Assembly (NCBI GenBank): GCA_964057225.1 | Contig: OZ059898.1 | Span: forward strand, 16,965,267-17,029,266 | Reading direction: 5' to 3' | Length of the DNA: 64,000 nucleotides | Source of the DNA: Auanema rhodensis | Taxonomy: Eukaryota > Nematoda > Chromadorea > Rhabditida > Rhabditidae | Part shown: positions 40,364 to 54,048 of the stretch, piece by piece | Numbering within the stretch: position 1 is the stretch's first letter | How the letters are laid out: the number at the start of each line of letters is the position of its first letter | Made by a program: the position numbers and the translations under genes | The notes under the pieces: model-generated | Databases searched by the model: none | Seen by the model: only the letters and a program-made list of their open reading frames with translations | Told to the model about the DNA's origin: nothing

Positions 40364-43171
40364 CATTTTTCAAACGATCATAACTAATTTTTGTATTAAG
40401 CGTTTCTCAATGTAGTATAGTGCATTCGATGCCGATTTTCAAGCTGCGTCGATCTGTGTTATCAGATTTTCGCTAGCTTAAAAATGCACCGAGATATCAA
40501 CTGATATAAGTTCACACTTATATCCTCGATTTTCACCCTGAAGAATTATTTTTTTCGTTGAATAACATTGTCCATCGTCTTTGCCTTGAAAAAAGAAATC
40601 TAAAAACATCTACTTTTTGCTAAATTATTCTGAAATTTTTCGAAAAAATTTTTGTCAAAATGTTTTTGGAAGCAATGTTGAGTGTACATGGAAACTCAAC
40701 ATACACTAATGCATCATTTTTCAAACGATCATAACTAATTTTTGTATTAAGCGTTTCTCAATGTAGTATAGTGCATTCGATGCGGATTTTCAAGCTGCGT
40801 CGATCTGTGTTATCAGATTTTCGTTAGCTTAAAAATGCACCGAGATATCAACTGATATAAGTTCACACTTATATCCTCGATTTTCACCCTGAAGAATTAA
40901 TTTTTTCGTTGAATAACATTGTCCATCGTCTTTGCCTTGAAAAAAGGAATCTAAAAACATCTACTTTTTGCTAAATTATTCTGAAATTTTTCGAAAAAAT
41001 TTTTGTCAAAATGTTTTTGGAAGCAATGTTGAGTGTACATGGAAACTCAACATACACTAATGCATCATTTTTCAAACGATCATAACTAATTTTTGTATTA
41101 AGCGTTTCTCAATGTAGTATAGTGCATTTGATGCGGATTTTTAAGCTGCGTCGATCTGTGTTATCAAATTTGCGCTAGCTTAAAAATGCACCGAGATATC
41201 AACTGATATAAGTTCACACTTATATCCTCGATTTTCACCCTGAAGAAATAATTTTTTCGTTGAATAACATTGTCCATCGTCTTTGCCTTGAAAAAAGGAA
41301 TCTAAAAACATCTACTTTTTGCTAAATTATTCTGAAATTTTTCGAAAAAATTTTTGTCAAAATGTTTTTGGAAGCAATGTTGAGTGTACATGGAAACTCA
41401 ACATACACTAATGCATCATTTTTCAAACGATCATAACTAATTTTTGTATTAAGCGTTTCTCAATGTAGTATAGTGCATTCGATGCGGATTTTTAAACTGC
41501 GTCGATCTGTGTTATCAAATTTGCGCTAGCTTAAAAATGCACCGAGATATCAACTGATATAAGTTCACACTTATATCCTCGATTTTCACCCTGAAGAAAT
41601 AGTTTTTTCGTTGAATAACATTGTCCATCGTCTTTGCCTTGAAAAAAGGAATCTAAAAACATCTACTTTTTGCTAAATTATTCTGAAATTTTTCGAAAAA
41701 ATTTTTGTCAAAATGTTTTTGGAAGCAATGTTGAGTGTACATGGAAACTCAACATACACTAATGCATCATTTTTCAAACGATCATAACTAATTTTTGTAT
41801 TAAGCGTTTCTCAATGTAGTATAGTGCATTCGATGCCGATTTTCAAGCTGCGTCGATCTGTGTTATCAGATTTTCGCTAGCTTAAAAATGCACCGAGATA
41901 TCAACTGATATAAGTTCACACTTATATCCTCGATTTTCACCCTGAAGAATTAATTTTTTCGTTGAATAACATTGTCCATCGTCTTTGCCTTGAAAAAAGG
42001 AATCTAAAAACATCTACTTTTTGCTAAATTATTCTGAAATTTTTCGAAAAAATTTTTGTCAAAATGTTTTTGGAAGCAATGTTGAGTGTACATGGAAACT
42101 CAACATACACTAATGCATCATTTTTCAAACGATCATAACTAATTTTTGTATTAAGCGTTTCTCAATGTAGTATAGTGCATTTGATGCGGATTTTTAAGCT
42201 GCGTCGATCTGTGTTATCAAATTTGCGCTAGCTTAAAAATGCACCGAGATATCAACTGATATAAGTTCACACTTATATCCTCGATTTTCACCCTGAAGAA
42301 ATAATTTTTTCGTTGAATAACATTGTCCATCGTCTTTGCCTTGAAAAAAGGAATCTAAAAACATCTACTTTTTGCTAAATTATTCTGAAATTTTTCGAAA
42401 AAATTTTTGTCAAAATGTTTTTGGAAGCAATGTTGAGTGTACATGGAAACTCAACATACACTAATGCATCATTTTTCAAACGATCATAACTAATTTTTGT
42501 ATTAAGCGTTTCTCAATGTAGTATAGTGCATTCGATGCGGATTTTTAAACTGCGTCGATCTGTGTTATCAAATTTGCGCTAGCTTAAAAATGCACCGAGA
42601 TATCAACTGATATAAGTTCACACTTATATCCTCGATTTTCACCCTGAAGAAATAATTTTTTCGTTGAATAACATTGTCCATCGTCTTTGCCTTGAAAAAA
42701 GGAATCTAAAAACATCTACTTTTTGCTAAATTATTCTGAAATTTTTCGAAAAAATTTTTGTCAAAATGTTTTTGGAAGCAATGTTGAGTGTACATGGAAA
42801 CTCAACATACACTAATGCATCATTTTTCAAACGATCATAACTAATTTTTGTATTAAGCGTTTCTCAATGTAGTATAGTGCATTCGATGCGGATTTTTAAA
42901 CTGCGTCGATCTGTGTTATCAGATTTGCGCTAGCTTAAAAATGCACCGAGATATGAACTGATATAAGTTCACACTTATATCCTCGATTTTCACCCTGAAG
43001 AATTATTTTTTTCGTTGAATAACATTGTCCATCGTCTTTGCCTTGAAAAAAGAAATCTAAAAACATCTACTTTTTGCTAAATTATTCTGAAATTTTTCGA
43101 AAAAATTTTTGTCAAAATGTTTTTGGAAGCAATGTTGAGTGTACATGGAAACTCAACATACACTAATGCAT
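40364..43171. repeat. Mixed segment between the 16-mer spaced copies
   Basis: 40364 F front with class B/E/G back half (AATTATTT, A233), 40715 C, 41066 A, 41417 B/A hybrid (GAAATAGTTT), 41768 F with C70, 42119 A, 42470 B/A hybrid, 42821 B. The A-B/A pair repeats at 1053-bp spacing (41066 and 42119). Confidence 0.8.
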
Positions 43172-45979
43172 CATTTTTCAAACGATCATAACTAATTTTT
43201 GTATTAAGCGTTTCTCAATGTAGTATAGTGCATTCGATGCGGATTTTCAAGCTGCGTCGATCTGTGTTATCAGATTTTCGTTAGCTTAAAAATGCACCGA
43301 GATATCAACTGATATAAGTTCACACTTATATCCTCGATTTTCACCCTGAAGAATTAATTTTTTCGTTGAATAACATTGTCCATCGTCTTTGCCTTGAAAA
43401 AAGGAATCTAAAAACATCTACTTTTTGCTAAATTATTCTGAAATTTTTCGAAAAAATTTTTGTCAAAATGTTTTTGGAAGCAATGTTGAGTGTACATGGA
43501 AACTCAACATACACTAATGCATCATTTTTCAAACGATCATAACTAATTTTTGTATCAAGCGTTTCTCAATGTAGTATAGTGCATTTGATGCGGATTTTTA
43601 AGCTGCGTCGATCTGTGTTATCAAATTTGCGCTAGCTTAAAAATGCACCGAGATATCAACTGATATAAGTTCACACTTATATCCTCGATTTTCACCCTGA
43701 AGAAATAATTTTTTCGTTGAATAACATTGTCCATCGTCTTTGCCTTGAAAAAAGGAATCTAAAAACATCTACTTTTTGCTAAATTATTCTGAAATTTTTC
43801 GAAAAAATTTTTGTCAAAATGTTTTTGGAAGCAATGTTGAGTGTACATGGAAACTCAACATACACTAATGCATCATTTTTCAAACGATCATAACTAATTT
43901 TTGTATTAAGCGTTTCTCAATGTAGTATAGTGCATTCGATGCGGATTTTTAAACTGCGTCGATCTGTGTTATCAAATTTGCGCTAGCTTAAAAATGCACC
44001 GAGATATCAACTGATATAAGTTCACACTTATATCCTCGATTTTCACCCTGAAGAAATAATTTTTTCGTTGAATAACATTGTCCATCGTCTTTGCCTTGAA
44101 AAAAGGAATCTAAAAACATCTACTTTTTGCTAAATTATTCTGAAATTTTTCGAAAAAATTTTTGTCAAAATGTTTTTGGAAGCAATGTTGAGTGTACATG
44201 GAAACTCAACATACACTAATGCATCATTTTTCAAACGATCATAACTAATTTTTGTATTAAGCGTTTCTCAATGTAGTATAGTGCATTCGATGCGGATTTT
44301 TAAACTGCGTCGATCTGTGTTATCAGATTTGCGCTAGCTTAAAAATGCACCGAGATATGAACTGATATAAGTTCACACTTATATCCTCGATTTTCACCCT
44401 GAAGAATTATTTTTTTCGTTGAATAACATTGTCCATCGTCTTTGCCTTGAAAAAAGAAATCTAAAAACATCTACTTTTTGCTAAATTATTCTGAAAGTTT
44501 TCGAAAAAATTTTTGTCAAAATGTTTTTGGAAGCAATGTTGAGTGTACATGGAAACTCAACATACACTAATGCATCATTTTTCAAACGATCATAACTAAT
44601 TTTTGTATTAAGCGTTTCTCAATGTAGTATAGTGCATTCGATGCGGATTTTCAAGCTGCGTCGATCTGTGTTATCAGATTTTCGCTAGCTTAAAAATGCA
44701 CCGAGATATGAACTGATATAAGTTCACACTTATATCCTCGATTTTCACCCTGAAGAATTATTTTTTTCGTTGAATAACATTGTCCATCGTCTTTGCCTTG
44801 AAAAAAGAAATCTAAAAACATCTACTTTTTGCTAAATTATTCTGAAATTTTTCGAAAAAATTTTTGTCAAAATGTTTTTGGAAGCAATGTTGAGTGTACA
44901 TGGAAACTCAACATACACTAATGCATCATTTTTCAAACGATCATAACTAATTTTTGTATTAAGCGTTTCTCAATGTAGTATAGTGCATTCGATGCGGATT
45001 TTCAAGCTGCGTCGATCTGTGTTATCAGATTTTCGTTAGCTTAAAAATGCACCGAGATATCAACTGATATAAGTTCACACTTATATCCTCGATTTTCACC
45101 CTGAAGAATTAATTTTTTCGTTGAATAACATTGTCCATCGTCTTTGCCTTGAAAAAAGGAATCTAAAAACATCTACTTTTTGCTAAATTATTCTGAAATT
45201 TTTCGAAAAAATTTTTGTCAAAATGTTTTTGGAAGCAATGTTGAGTGTACATGGAAACTCAACATACACTAATGCATCATTTTTCAAACGATCATAACTA
45301 ATTTTTGTATTAAGCGTTTCTCAATGTAGTATAGTGCATTCGATGCGGATTTTTAAGCTGCGTCGATCTGTGTTATCAGATTTGCGCTAGCTTAAAAATG
45401 CACCGAGATATGAACTGATATAAGTTCACACTTATATCCTCGATTTTCACCCTGAAGAATTAATTTTTTCGTTGAATAACATTGTCCATCGTCTTTGCCT
45501 TGAAAAAAGGAATCTAAAAACATCTACTTTTTGCTAAATTATTCTGAAATTTTTCGAAAAAATTTTTGTCAAAATGTTTTTGGAAGCAATGTTGAGTGTA
45601 CATGGAAACTCAACATACACTAATGCATCATTTTTCAAACGATCATAACTAATTTTTGTATTAAGCGTTTCTCAATGTAGTATAGTGCATTCGATGCGGA
45701 TTTTTAAGCTGCGTCGATCTGTGTTATCAGATTTGCGCTAGCTTAAAAATGCACCGAGATATGAACTGATATAAGTTCACACTTATATCCTCGATTTTCA
45801 CCCTGAAGAATTATTTTTTTCGTTGAATAACATTGTCCATCGTCTTTGCCTTGAAAAAAAAAATCTAAAAACATCTACTTTTTGCTAAATTATTCTGAAA
45901 TTTTTCGAAAAAATTTTTGTCAAAATGTTTTTGGAAGCAATGTTGAGTGTACATGGAAACTCAACATACACTAATGCAT
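43172..45979. repeat. Eight-monomer block, copy 2 of 5616-bp spaced repeat
   Basis: 43172 C, 43523 A (with TGTATCAAGC), 43874 B/A hybrid, 44225 B (with GAAAGTTTTC), 44576 G, 44927 C, 45278 E/C hybrid, 45629 E with ten As. It is collinear with 37556-40363. Its last monomer is also the first monomer of the 9-mer that follows. Confidence 0.86.
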
Positions 45980-48785
45980 CATTTTTCAAACGATCATAAC
46001 TAATTTTTGTATTAAGCGTTTCTCAATGTAGTATAGTGCATTCGATGCCGATTTTCAAGCTGCGTCGATCTGTGTTATCAGATTTTCGCTAGCTTAAAAA
46101 TGCACCGAGATATCAACTGATATAAGTTCACACTTATATCCTCGATTTTCACTCTGAAGAATTAATTTTTTCGTTGAATAACATTGTCCATCGTCTTTGC
46201 CTTGAAAAAAGGAATCTAAAAACATCTACTTTTTGCTAAATTATTTTGAAGTTTTTCGAAAAAATTTTTGTCAAAATGTTTTTGGAAGCAATGTTGAGTG
46301 TACATGGAAACTCAACATACACTAATGCATCATTTTTCAAACGATCATAACTAATTTTTGTATTAAGCGTTTCTCAATGTAGTATAGTGCATTCGATGCG
46401 GATTTTCAAGCTGCGTCGATCTGTGTTATCAGATTTTCGCTAGCTTAAAAATGCATCGAGATATCAACTGATATAAGTTCACACTTATATCCTCGATTTT
46501 CACCCTGAAGAATTAATTTTTTCGTTGAATAACATTGTCCATCGTCTTTGCCTTGAAAAAAGGAATCTAAAAACATCTACTTTTTGCTAAATTATTTTGA
46601 AGTTTTTCGAAAAAATTTTTGTCAAAATGTTTTTGGAAGCAATGTTGAGTGTACATGGAAACTCAACATACACTAATGCATCATTTTTCAAACGATCATA
46701 ACTAATTTTTGTATTAAGCGTTTCTCAATGTAGTATAGTGCATTCGATGCGGATTTTTAAGCTGCGTCGATCTGTGTTATCAGATTTGCGCTAGCTTAAA
46801 AATGCACCGAGATATGAACTGATATAAGTTCACACTTATATCCTCGATTTTCACCCTGAAGAATTATTTTTTTCGTTGAATAACATTGTCCATCGTCTTT
46901 GCCTTGAAAAAAGAAATCTAAAAACATCTACTTTTTGCTAAATTATTCTGAAATTTTTCGAAAAAATTTTTGTCAAAATGTTTTTGGAAGCAATGTTGAG
47001 TGTACATGGAAACTCAACATACACTAATGCATCATTTTTCAAACGATCATAACTAATTTTTGTATTAAGCGTTTCTCAATGTAGTATAGTGCATTCGATG
47101 CGGATTTTCAAGCTGCGTCGATCTGTGTTATCAGATTTTCGCTAGCTTAAAAATGCACCGAGATATCAACTGATATAAGATAACACTTATATCCTCGATT
47201 TTCACCCTGAAGAATTAATTTTTTCGTTGAATAACATTGTCCATCGTCTTTGCCTTGAAAAAAGGAATCTAAAAACATCTACTTTTTGCTAAATTATTCT
47301 GAAATTTTTCGAAAAAATTTTTGTCAAAATGTTTTTGGAAGCAATGTTGAGTGTACATGGAAACTCAACATACACTAATGCATCATTTTTCAAACGATCA
47401 TAACTAATTTTTGTATTAAGCGTTTCTCAATGTAGTATAGTGCATTCGATGCGGATTTTTAAGCTGCGTCGATCTGTGTTATCAGATTTGCGCTAGCTTA
47501 AAAATGCACCGAGATATGAACTGATATAAGTTCACACTTATATCCTCGATTTTCACCCTGAAGAATTATTTTTTTCGTTGAATAACATTGTCCATCGTCT
47601 TTGCCTTGAAAAAAGAAATCTAAAAACATCTACTTTTTGCTAAATTATTCTGAAATTTTTCGAAAAAATTTTTGTCAAAATGTTTTTGGAAGCAATGTTG
47701 AGTGTACATGGAAACTCAACATACACTAATGCATCATTTTTCAAACGATCATAACTAATTTTTGTATTAAGCGTTTCTCAATGTAGTACAGTGCATTCGA
47801 TGCCGATTTTCAAGCTGCGTCGATCTGTGTTATCAGATTTTCGCTAGCTTAAAAATGCACCGAGATATCAACTGATATAAGTTCACACTTATATCCTCGA
47901 TTTTCACCCTGAAGAATTAATTTTTTCGTTGAATAACATTGTCCATCGTCTTTGCCTTGAAAAAAGGAATCTAAAAACATCTACTTTTTGCTAAATTATT
48001 CTGAAGTTTTTCGAAAAAATTTTTGTCAAAATGTTTTTGGAAGCAATGTTGAGTGTACATGGAAACTCAACATACACTAATGCATCATTTTTCAAACGAT
48101 CATAACTAATTTTTGTATTAAGCGTTTCTCAATGTAGTATAGTGCATTCGATGCGGATTTTTAAGCTGCGTCGATCTGTGTTATCAGATTTGCGCTAGCT
48201 TAAAAATGCACCGAGATATCAACTGATATAAGTTCACACTTATATCCTCGATTTTCACCCTGAAGAAATAATTTTTTCGTTGAATAACATTGTCCATCGT
48301 CTTTGCCTTGAAAAAAGGAATCTAAAAACATCTACTTTTGCTAAATTATTTTGAAGTTTTTCGAAAAAATTTTGTCAAAATGTTTTTGGAAGCAATGTTG
48401 AGTGTACATGGAAACTCAACATACACTAATGCATCATTTTTCAAACGATCATAACTAATTTTTGTATTAAGCGTTTCTCAATGTAGTATAGTGCATTCGA
48501 TGCGGATTTTTAAACTGCGTCGATCTGTGTTATCAGATTTGCGCTAGCTTAAAAATGCACCGAGATATCAACTGATATAAGTTCACACTTATATCCTCGA
48601 TTTTCACCCTGAAGAATTATTATTTTCGTTGAATAACATTGTCCATCGTCTTTGCCTTGAAAAAAGGAATCTAAAAACATCTACTTTCTGCTAAATTATT
48701 TTGAAATTTTTCGAAAAAATTTTTGTCAAAATGTTTTTGGAAGCAATGTTGAGTGTACATGGAACCTCAACATACACTAATGCAT
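45629..48785. repeat. 9-mer HOR (3157 bp), copy 1
   Basis: Order: E with ten As (45629), F with CACTCTG (45980), F-like with GCATCGAG (46331), E (46682), F-like with AAGATAACAC (47033), E (47384), F with GTACAGTG (47735), a 349-bp monomer (48086), and a B-like monomer with AATTATTATT, CTTTCTGC and GGAACCTC (48435). Every one of these private marks recurs exactly 3157 bp later. I found no mismatch by eye. Confidence 0.93.
48086..48434. repeat. 349-bp monomer with two single-base deletions
   Basis: One T is lost in CTACTTTTGCTAA and another in AAAAATTTTGTC. The two-base shortening explains why the 9-mer period is 3157 and not 3159. The same double deletion is at 51243-51591, so both copies come from one ancestor. 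Confidence 0.92.
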
Positions 48786-51700
48786 CATTTTTCAAACGAT
48801 CATAACTAATTTTTGTATTAAGCGTTTCTCAATGTAGTATAGTGCATTCGATGCGGATTTTTAAGCTGCGTCGATCTGTGTTATCAGATTTGCGCTAGCT
48901 TAAAAATGCACCGAGATATGAACTGATATAAGTTCACACTTATATCCTCGATTTTCACCCTGAAGAATTATTTTTTTCGTTGAATAACATTGTCCATCGT
49001 CTTTGCCTTGAAAAAAAAAATCTAAAAACATCTACTTTTTGCTAAATTATTCTGAAATTTTTCGAAAAAATTTTTGTCAAAATGTTTTTGGAAGCAATGT
49101 TGAGTGTACATGGAAACTCAACATACACTAATGCATCATTTTTCAAACGATCATAACTAATTTTTGTATTAAGCGTTTCTCAATGTAGTATAGTGCATTC
49201 GATGCCGATTTTCAAGCTGCGTCGATCTGTGTTATCAGATTTTCGCTAGCTTAAAAATGCACCGAGATATCAACTGATATAAGTTCACACTTATATCCTC
49301 GATTTTCACTCTGAAGAATTAATTTTTTCGTTGAATAACATTGTCCATCGTCTTTGCCTTGAAAAAAGGAATCTAAAAACATCTACTTTTTGCTAAATTA
49401 TTTTGAAGTTTTTCGAAAAAATTTTTGTCAAAATGTTTTTGGAAGCAATGTTGAGTGTACATGGAAACTCAACATACACTAATGCATCATTTTTCAAACG
49501 ATCATAACTAATTTTTGTATTAAGCGTTTCTCAATGTAGTATAGTGCATTCGATGCGGATTTTCAAGCTGCGTCGATCTGTGTTATCAGATTTTCGCTAG
49601 CTTAAAAATGCATCGAGATATCAACTGATATAAGTTCACACTTATATCCTCGATTTTCACCCTGAAGAATTAATTTTTTCGTTGAATAACATTGTCCATC
49701 GTCTTTGCCTTGAAAAAAGGAATCTAAAAACATCTACTTTTTGCTAAATTATTTTGAAGTTTTTCGAAAAAATTTTTGTCAAAATGTTTTTGGAAGCAAT
49801 GTTGAGTGTACATGGAAACTCAACATACACTAATGCATCATTTTTCAAACGATCATAACTAATTTTTGTATTAAGCGTTTCTCAATGTAGTATAGTGCAT
49901 TCGATGCGGATTTTTAAGCTGCGTCGATCTGTGTTATCAGATTTGCGCTAGCTTAAAAATGCACCGAGATATGAACTGATATAAGTTCACACTTATATCC
50001 TCGATTTTCACCCTGAAGAATTATTTTTTTCGTTGAATAACATTGTCCATCGTCTTTGCCTTGAAAAAAGAAATCTAAAAACATCTACTTTTTGCTAAAT
50101 TATTCTGAAATTTTTCGAAAAAATTTTTGTCAAAATGTTTTTGGAAGCAATGTTGAGTGTACATGGAAACTCAACATACACTAATGCATCATTTTTCAAA
50201 CGATCATAACTAATTTTTGTATTAAGCGTTTCTCAATGTAGTATAGTGCATTCGATGCGGATTTTCAAGCTGCGTCGATCTGTGTTATCAGATTTTCGCT
50301 AGCTTAAAAATGCACCGAGATATCAACTGATATAAGATAACACTTATATCCTCGATTTTCACCCTGAAGAATTAATTTTTTCGTTGAATAACATTGTCCA
50401 TCGTCTTTGCCTTGAAAAAAGGAATCTAAAAACATCTACTTTTTGCTAAATTATTCTGAAATTTTTCGAAAAAATTTTTGTCAAAATGTTTTTGGAAGCA
50501 ATGTTGAGTGTACATGGAAACTCAACATACACTAATGCATCATTTTTCAAACGATCATAACTAATTTTTGTATTAAGCGTTTCTCAATGTAGTATAGTGC
50601 ATTCGATGCGGATTTTTAAGCTGCGTCGATCTGTGTTATCAGATTTGCGCTAGCTTAAAAATGCACCGAGATATGAACTGATATAAGTTCACACTTATAT
50701 CCTCGATTTTCACCCTGAAGAATTATTTTTTTCGTTGAATAACATTGTCCATCGTCTTTGCCTTGAAAAAAGAAATCTAAAAACATCTACTTTTTGCTAA
50801 ATTATTCTGAAATTTTTCGAAAAAATTTTTGTCAAAATGTTTTTGGAAGCAATGTTGAGTGTACATGGAAACTCAACATACACTAATGCATCATTTTTCA
50901 AACGATCATAACTAATTTTTGTATTAAGCGTTTCTCAATGTAGTACAGTGCATTCGATGCCGATTTTCAAGCTGCGTCGATCTGTGTTATCAGATTTTCG
51001 CTAGCTTAAAAATGCACCGAGATATCAACTGATATAAGTTCACACTTATATCCTCGATTTTCACCCTGAAGAATTAATTTTTTCGTTGAATAACATTGTC
51101 CATCGTCTTTGCCTTGAAAAAAGGAATCTAAAAACATCTACTTTTTGCTAAATTATTCTGAAGTTTTTCGAAAAAATTTTTGTCAAAATGTTTTTGGAAG
51201 CAATGTTGAGTGTACATGGAAACTCAACATACACTAATGCATCATTTTTCAAACGATCATAACTAATTTTTGTATTAAGCGTTTCTCAATGTAGTATAGT
51301 GCATTCGATGCGGATTTTTAAGCTGCGTCGATCTGTGTTATCAGATTTGCGCTAGCTTAAAAATGCACCGAGATATCAACTGATATAAGTTCACACTTAT
51401 ATCCTCGATTTTCACCCTGAAGAAATAATTTTTTCGTTGAATAACATTGTCCATCGTCTTTGCCTTGAAAAAAGGAATCTAAAAACATCTACTTTTGCTA
51501 AATTATTTTGAAGTTTTTCGAAAAAATTTTGTCAAAATGTTTTTGGAAGCAATGTTGAGTGTACATGGAAACTCAACATACACTAATGCATCATTTTTCA
51601 AACGATCATAACTAATTTTTGTATTAAGCGTTTCTCAATGTAGTATAGTGCATTCGATGCGGATTTTTAAACTGCGTCGATCTGTGTTATCAGATTTGCG

Positions 51701-51942
51701 CTAGCTTAAAAATGCACCGAGATATCAACTGATATAAGTTCACACTTATATCCTCGATTTTCACCCTGAAGAATTATTATTTTCGTTGAATAACATTGTC
51801 CATCGTCTTTGCCTTGAAAAAAGGAATCTAAAAACATCTACTTTCTGCTAAATTATTTTGAAATTTTTCGAAAAAATTTTTGTCAAAATGTTTTTGGAAG
51901 CAATGTTGAGTGTACATGGAACCTCAACATACACTAATGCAT
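48786..51942. repeat. 9-mer HOR (3157 bp), copy 2
   Basis: 48786, 49137, 49488, 49839, 50190, 50541, 50892, 51243 and 51592 correspond one to one with copy 1. They share ten As, CACTCTG, GCATCGAG, AAGATAACAC, GTACAGTG, both deletions, AATTATTATT and GGAACCTC. Before 45629 and after 51942 the flanks differ, so there are just two copies. This is the youngest-looking duplication in the window. Confidence 0.93.
51243..51591. repeat. 349-bp monomer, duplicate of 48086
   Basis: It has the same two one-base deletions as 48086-48434 and belongs to the second 9-mer copy. Confidence 0.92.
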
Positions 51943-52644
51943 CATTTTTCAAACGATCATAACTAATTTTTGTATTAAGCGTTTCTCAATGTAGTATAGT
52001 GCATTCGATGCGGATTTTCAAGCTGCGTCGATCTGTGTTATCAGATTTGCGCTAGCTTAAAAATGCACCGAGATATCAACTGATATAAGTTCACACTTAT
52101 ATCCTCGATTTTCACCCTGAAGAATTAATTTTTTTGTTGAATAACATTGTCCATCGTCTTTGCCTTGAGAAAAGGAATTTGAAAACATCTACTTTTTGCT
52201 AAATTATTTTGAAATTTTTCGAAAAAATTTTTGTCAAAATGTTTTTGGAAGCAATGTTGAGTGTACATGGAAACTCAACATACACTAATGCATCATTTTT
52301 CAAACGATCATAACTAATTTTTGTATTAAGCGTTTCTCAATGTAGTATAGTGCATTTGATGCGGATTTTTAAGCTGCGTCGATCTGTGTTATCAAATTTG
52401 CGCTAGCTTAAACATGCACCGAGATATCAACTGATATAAGTTCACACTTATATCCTCGATTTTCACCCTGAAGAAATAATTTTTTCGTTGAATAACATTG
52501 TCCATCGTCTTTGCCTTGAAAAAAGGAATCTAAAAACATCTACTTTTTGCTAAATTATTCTGAAATTTTTCGAAAAAATTTTTGTCAAAATGTTTTTGGA
52601 AGCAATGTTGAGTGTACATGGAAACTCAACATACACTAATGCAT
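51943..52644. repeat. Class D then class A monomer
   Basis: 51943 is D (C77, AATTAATTT, T193, GAGAAAAGG, T267). 52294 is A with AAACATGCACC in place of AAAAATGCACC. This is the last T64 class A monomer in the window. Confidence 0.85.
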
Positions 52645-54048
52645 CATTTTTCAAACGATCATAACTAATTTTTGTATTAAGCGTTTCTCAATGTAGTATA
52701 GTGCATTCGATGCGGATTTTTAAACTGCGTCGATCTGTGTTATCAGATTTGCGCTAGCTTAAAAATGCACCGAGATATGAACTGATATAAGTTCACACTT
52801 ATATCCTCGATTTTCACCCTGAAGAATTATTTTTTTCGTTGAATAACATTGTCCATCGTCTTTGCCTTGAAAAAAGAAATCTAAAAACATCTACTTTTTG
52901 TTAAATTATTCTGAAATTTTTCGAAAAAATTTTTGTCAAAATGTTTTTGGAAGCAATGTTGAGTGTACATGGAAACTCAACATACACTAATGCATCATTT
53001 TTCAAACGATCATACCTAATTTTTGTATTAAGCGTTTCTCAATGTAGTATAGTGCATTCGATGCGGATTTTCAAGCTGCGTCGATCTGTGTTATCAGATT
53101 TTCGCTAGCTTAAAAATGCACCGAGATATGAACTGATATAAGTTCACACTTATATCCTCGATTTTCACCCTGAAGAAATAATTTTTTCGTTGAATAACAT
53201 TGTCCATCGTCTTTGCCTTGAAAAAAGGAATCTAAAAACATCTACTTTTTGCTAAATTATTCTGAAATTTTTCGAAAAAATTTTTGTCAAAATGTTTTTG
53301 GAAGCAATGTTGAGTGTACATGGAAACTCAACATACACTAATGCATCATTTTTCAAACGATCATAACTAATTTTTGTATTAAGCGTTTCTCAATGTAGTA
53401 TAGTGCATTCGATGCGGATTTTTAAACTGCGTCGATCTGTGTTATCAGATTTGCGCTAGCTTAAAAATGCACCGAGATATGAACTGATATAAGTTCACAC
53501 TTATATCCTCGATTTTCACCCTGAAGAATTATTTTTTTCGTTGAATAACATTGTCCATCGTCTTTGCCTTGAAAAAAGAAATCTAAAAACATCTACTTTT
53601 TGTTAAATTATTCTGAAATTTTTCGAAAAAATTTTTGTCAAAATGTTTTTGGAAGCAATGTTGAGTGTACATGGAAACTCAACATACACTAATGCATCAT
53701 TTTTCAAACGATCATACCTAATTTTTGTATTAAGCGTTTCTCAATGTAGTATAGTGCATTCGATGCGGATTTTCAAGCTGCGTCGATCTGTGTTATCAGA
53801 TTTTCGCTAGCTTAAAAATGCACCGAGATATGAACTGATATAAGTTCACACTTATATCCTCGATTTTCACCCTGAAGAATTATTTTTTTCGTTGAATAAC
53901 ATTGTCCATCGTCTTTGCCTTGAAAAAAGGAATCTAAAAACATCTACTTTTTGCTAAATTATTCTGAAATTTTTCGAAAAAATTTTTGTCAAAATGTTTT
54001 TGGAAGCAATGTTGAGTGTACATGGAAACTCAACATACACTAATGCAT
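52645..54048. repeat. B-G dimer (702 bp) repeated, with private marks
   Basis: 52645 and 53347 are B with TTTTTGTTAAATT. 52996 and 53698 are G with CATACCTAAT in place of CATAACTAAT. These marks occur nowhere else that I saw. The copies differ in the back half of the G monomer: 52996 has A183/A186 (class A), whereas 53698 has T183/T186. Confidence 0.88.
52996..53346. repeat. G/A hybrid monomer
   Basis: C77, T107, C110 and G135 are class G; AAATAATTT and G233 are class A. The switch lies between 135 and 183. Its sister at 53698 is not hybrid here, so the class A patch probably entered after the dimer duplicated, as in gene conversion. Confidence 0.83.
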
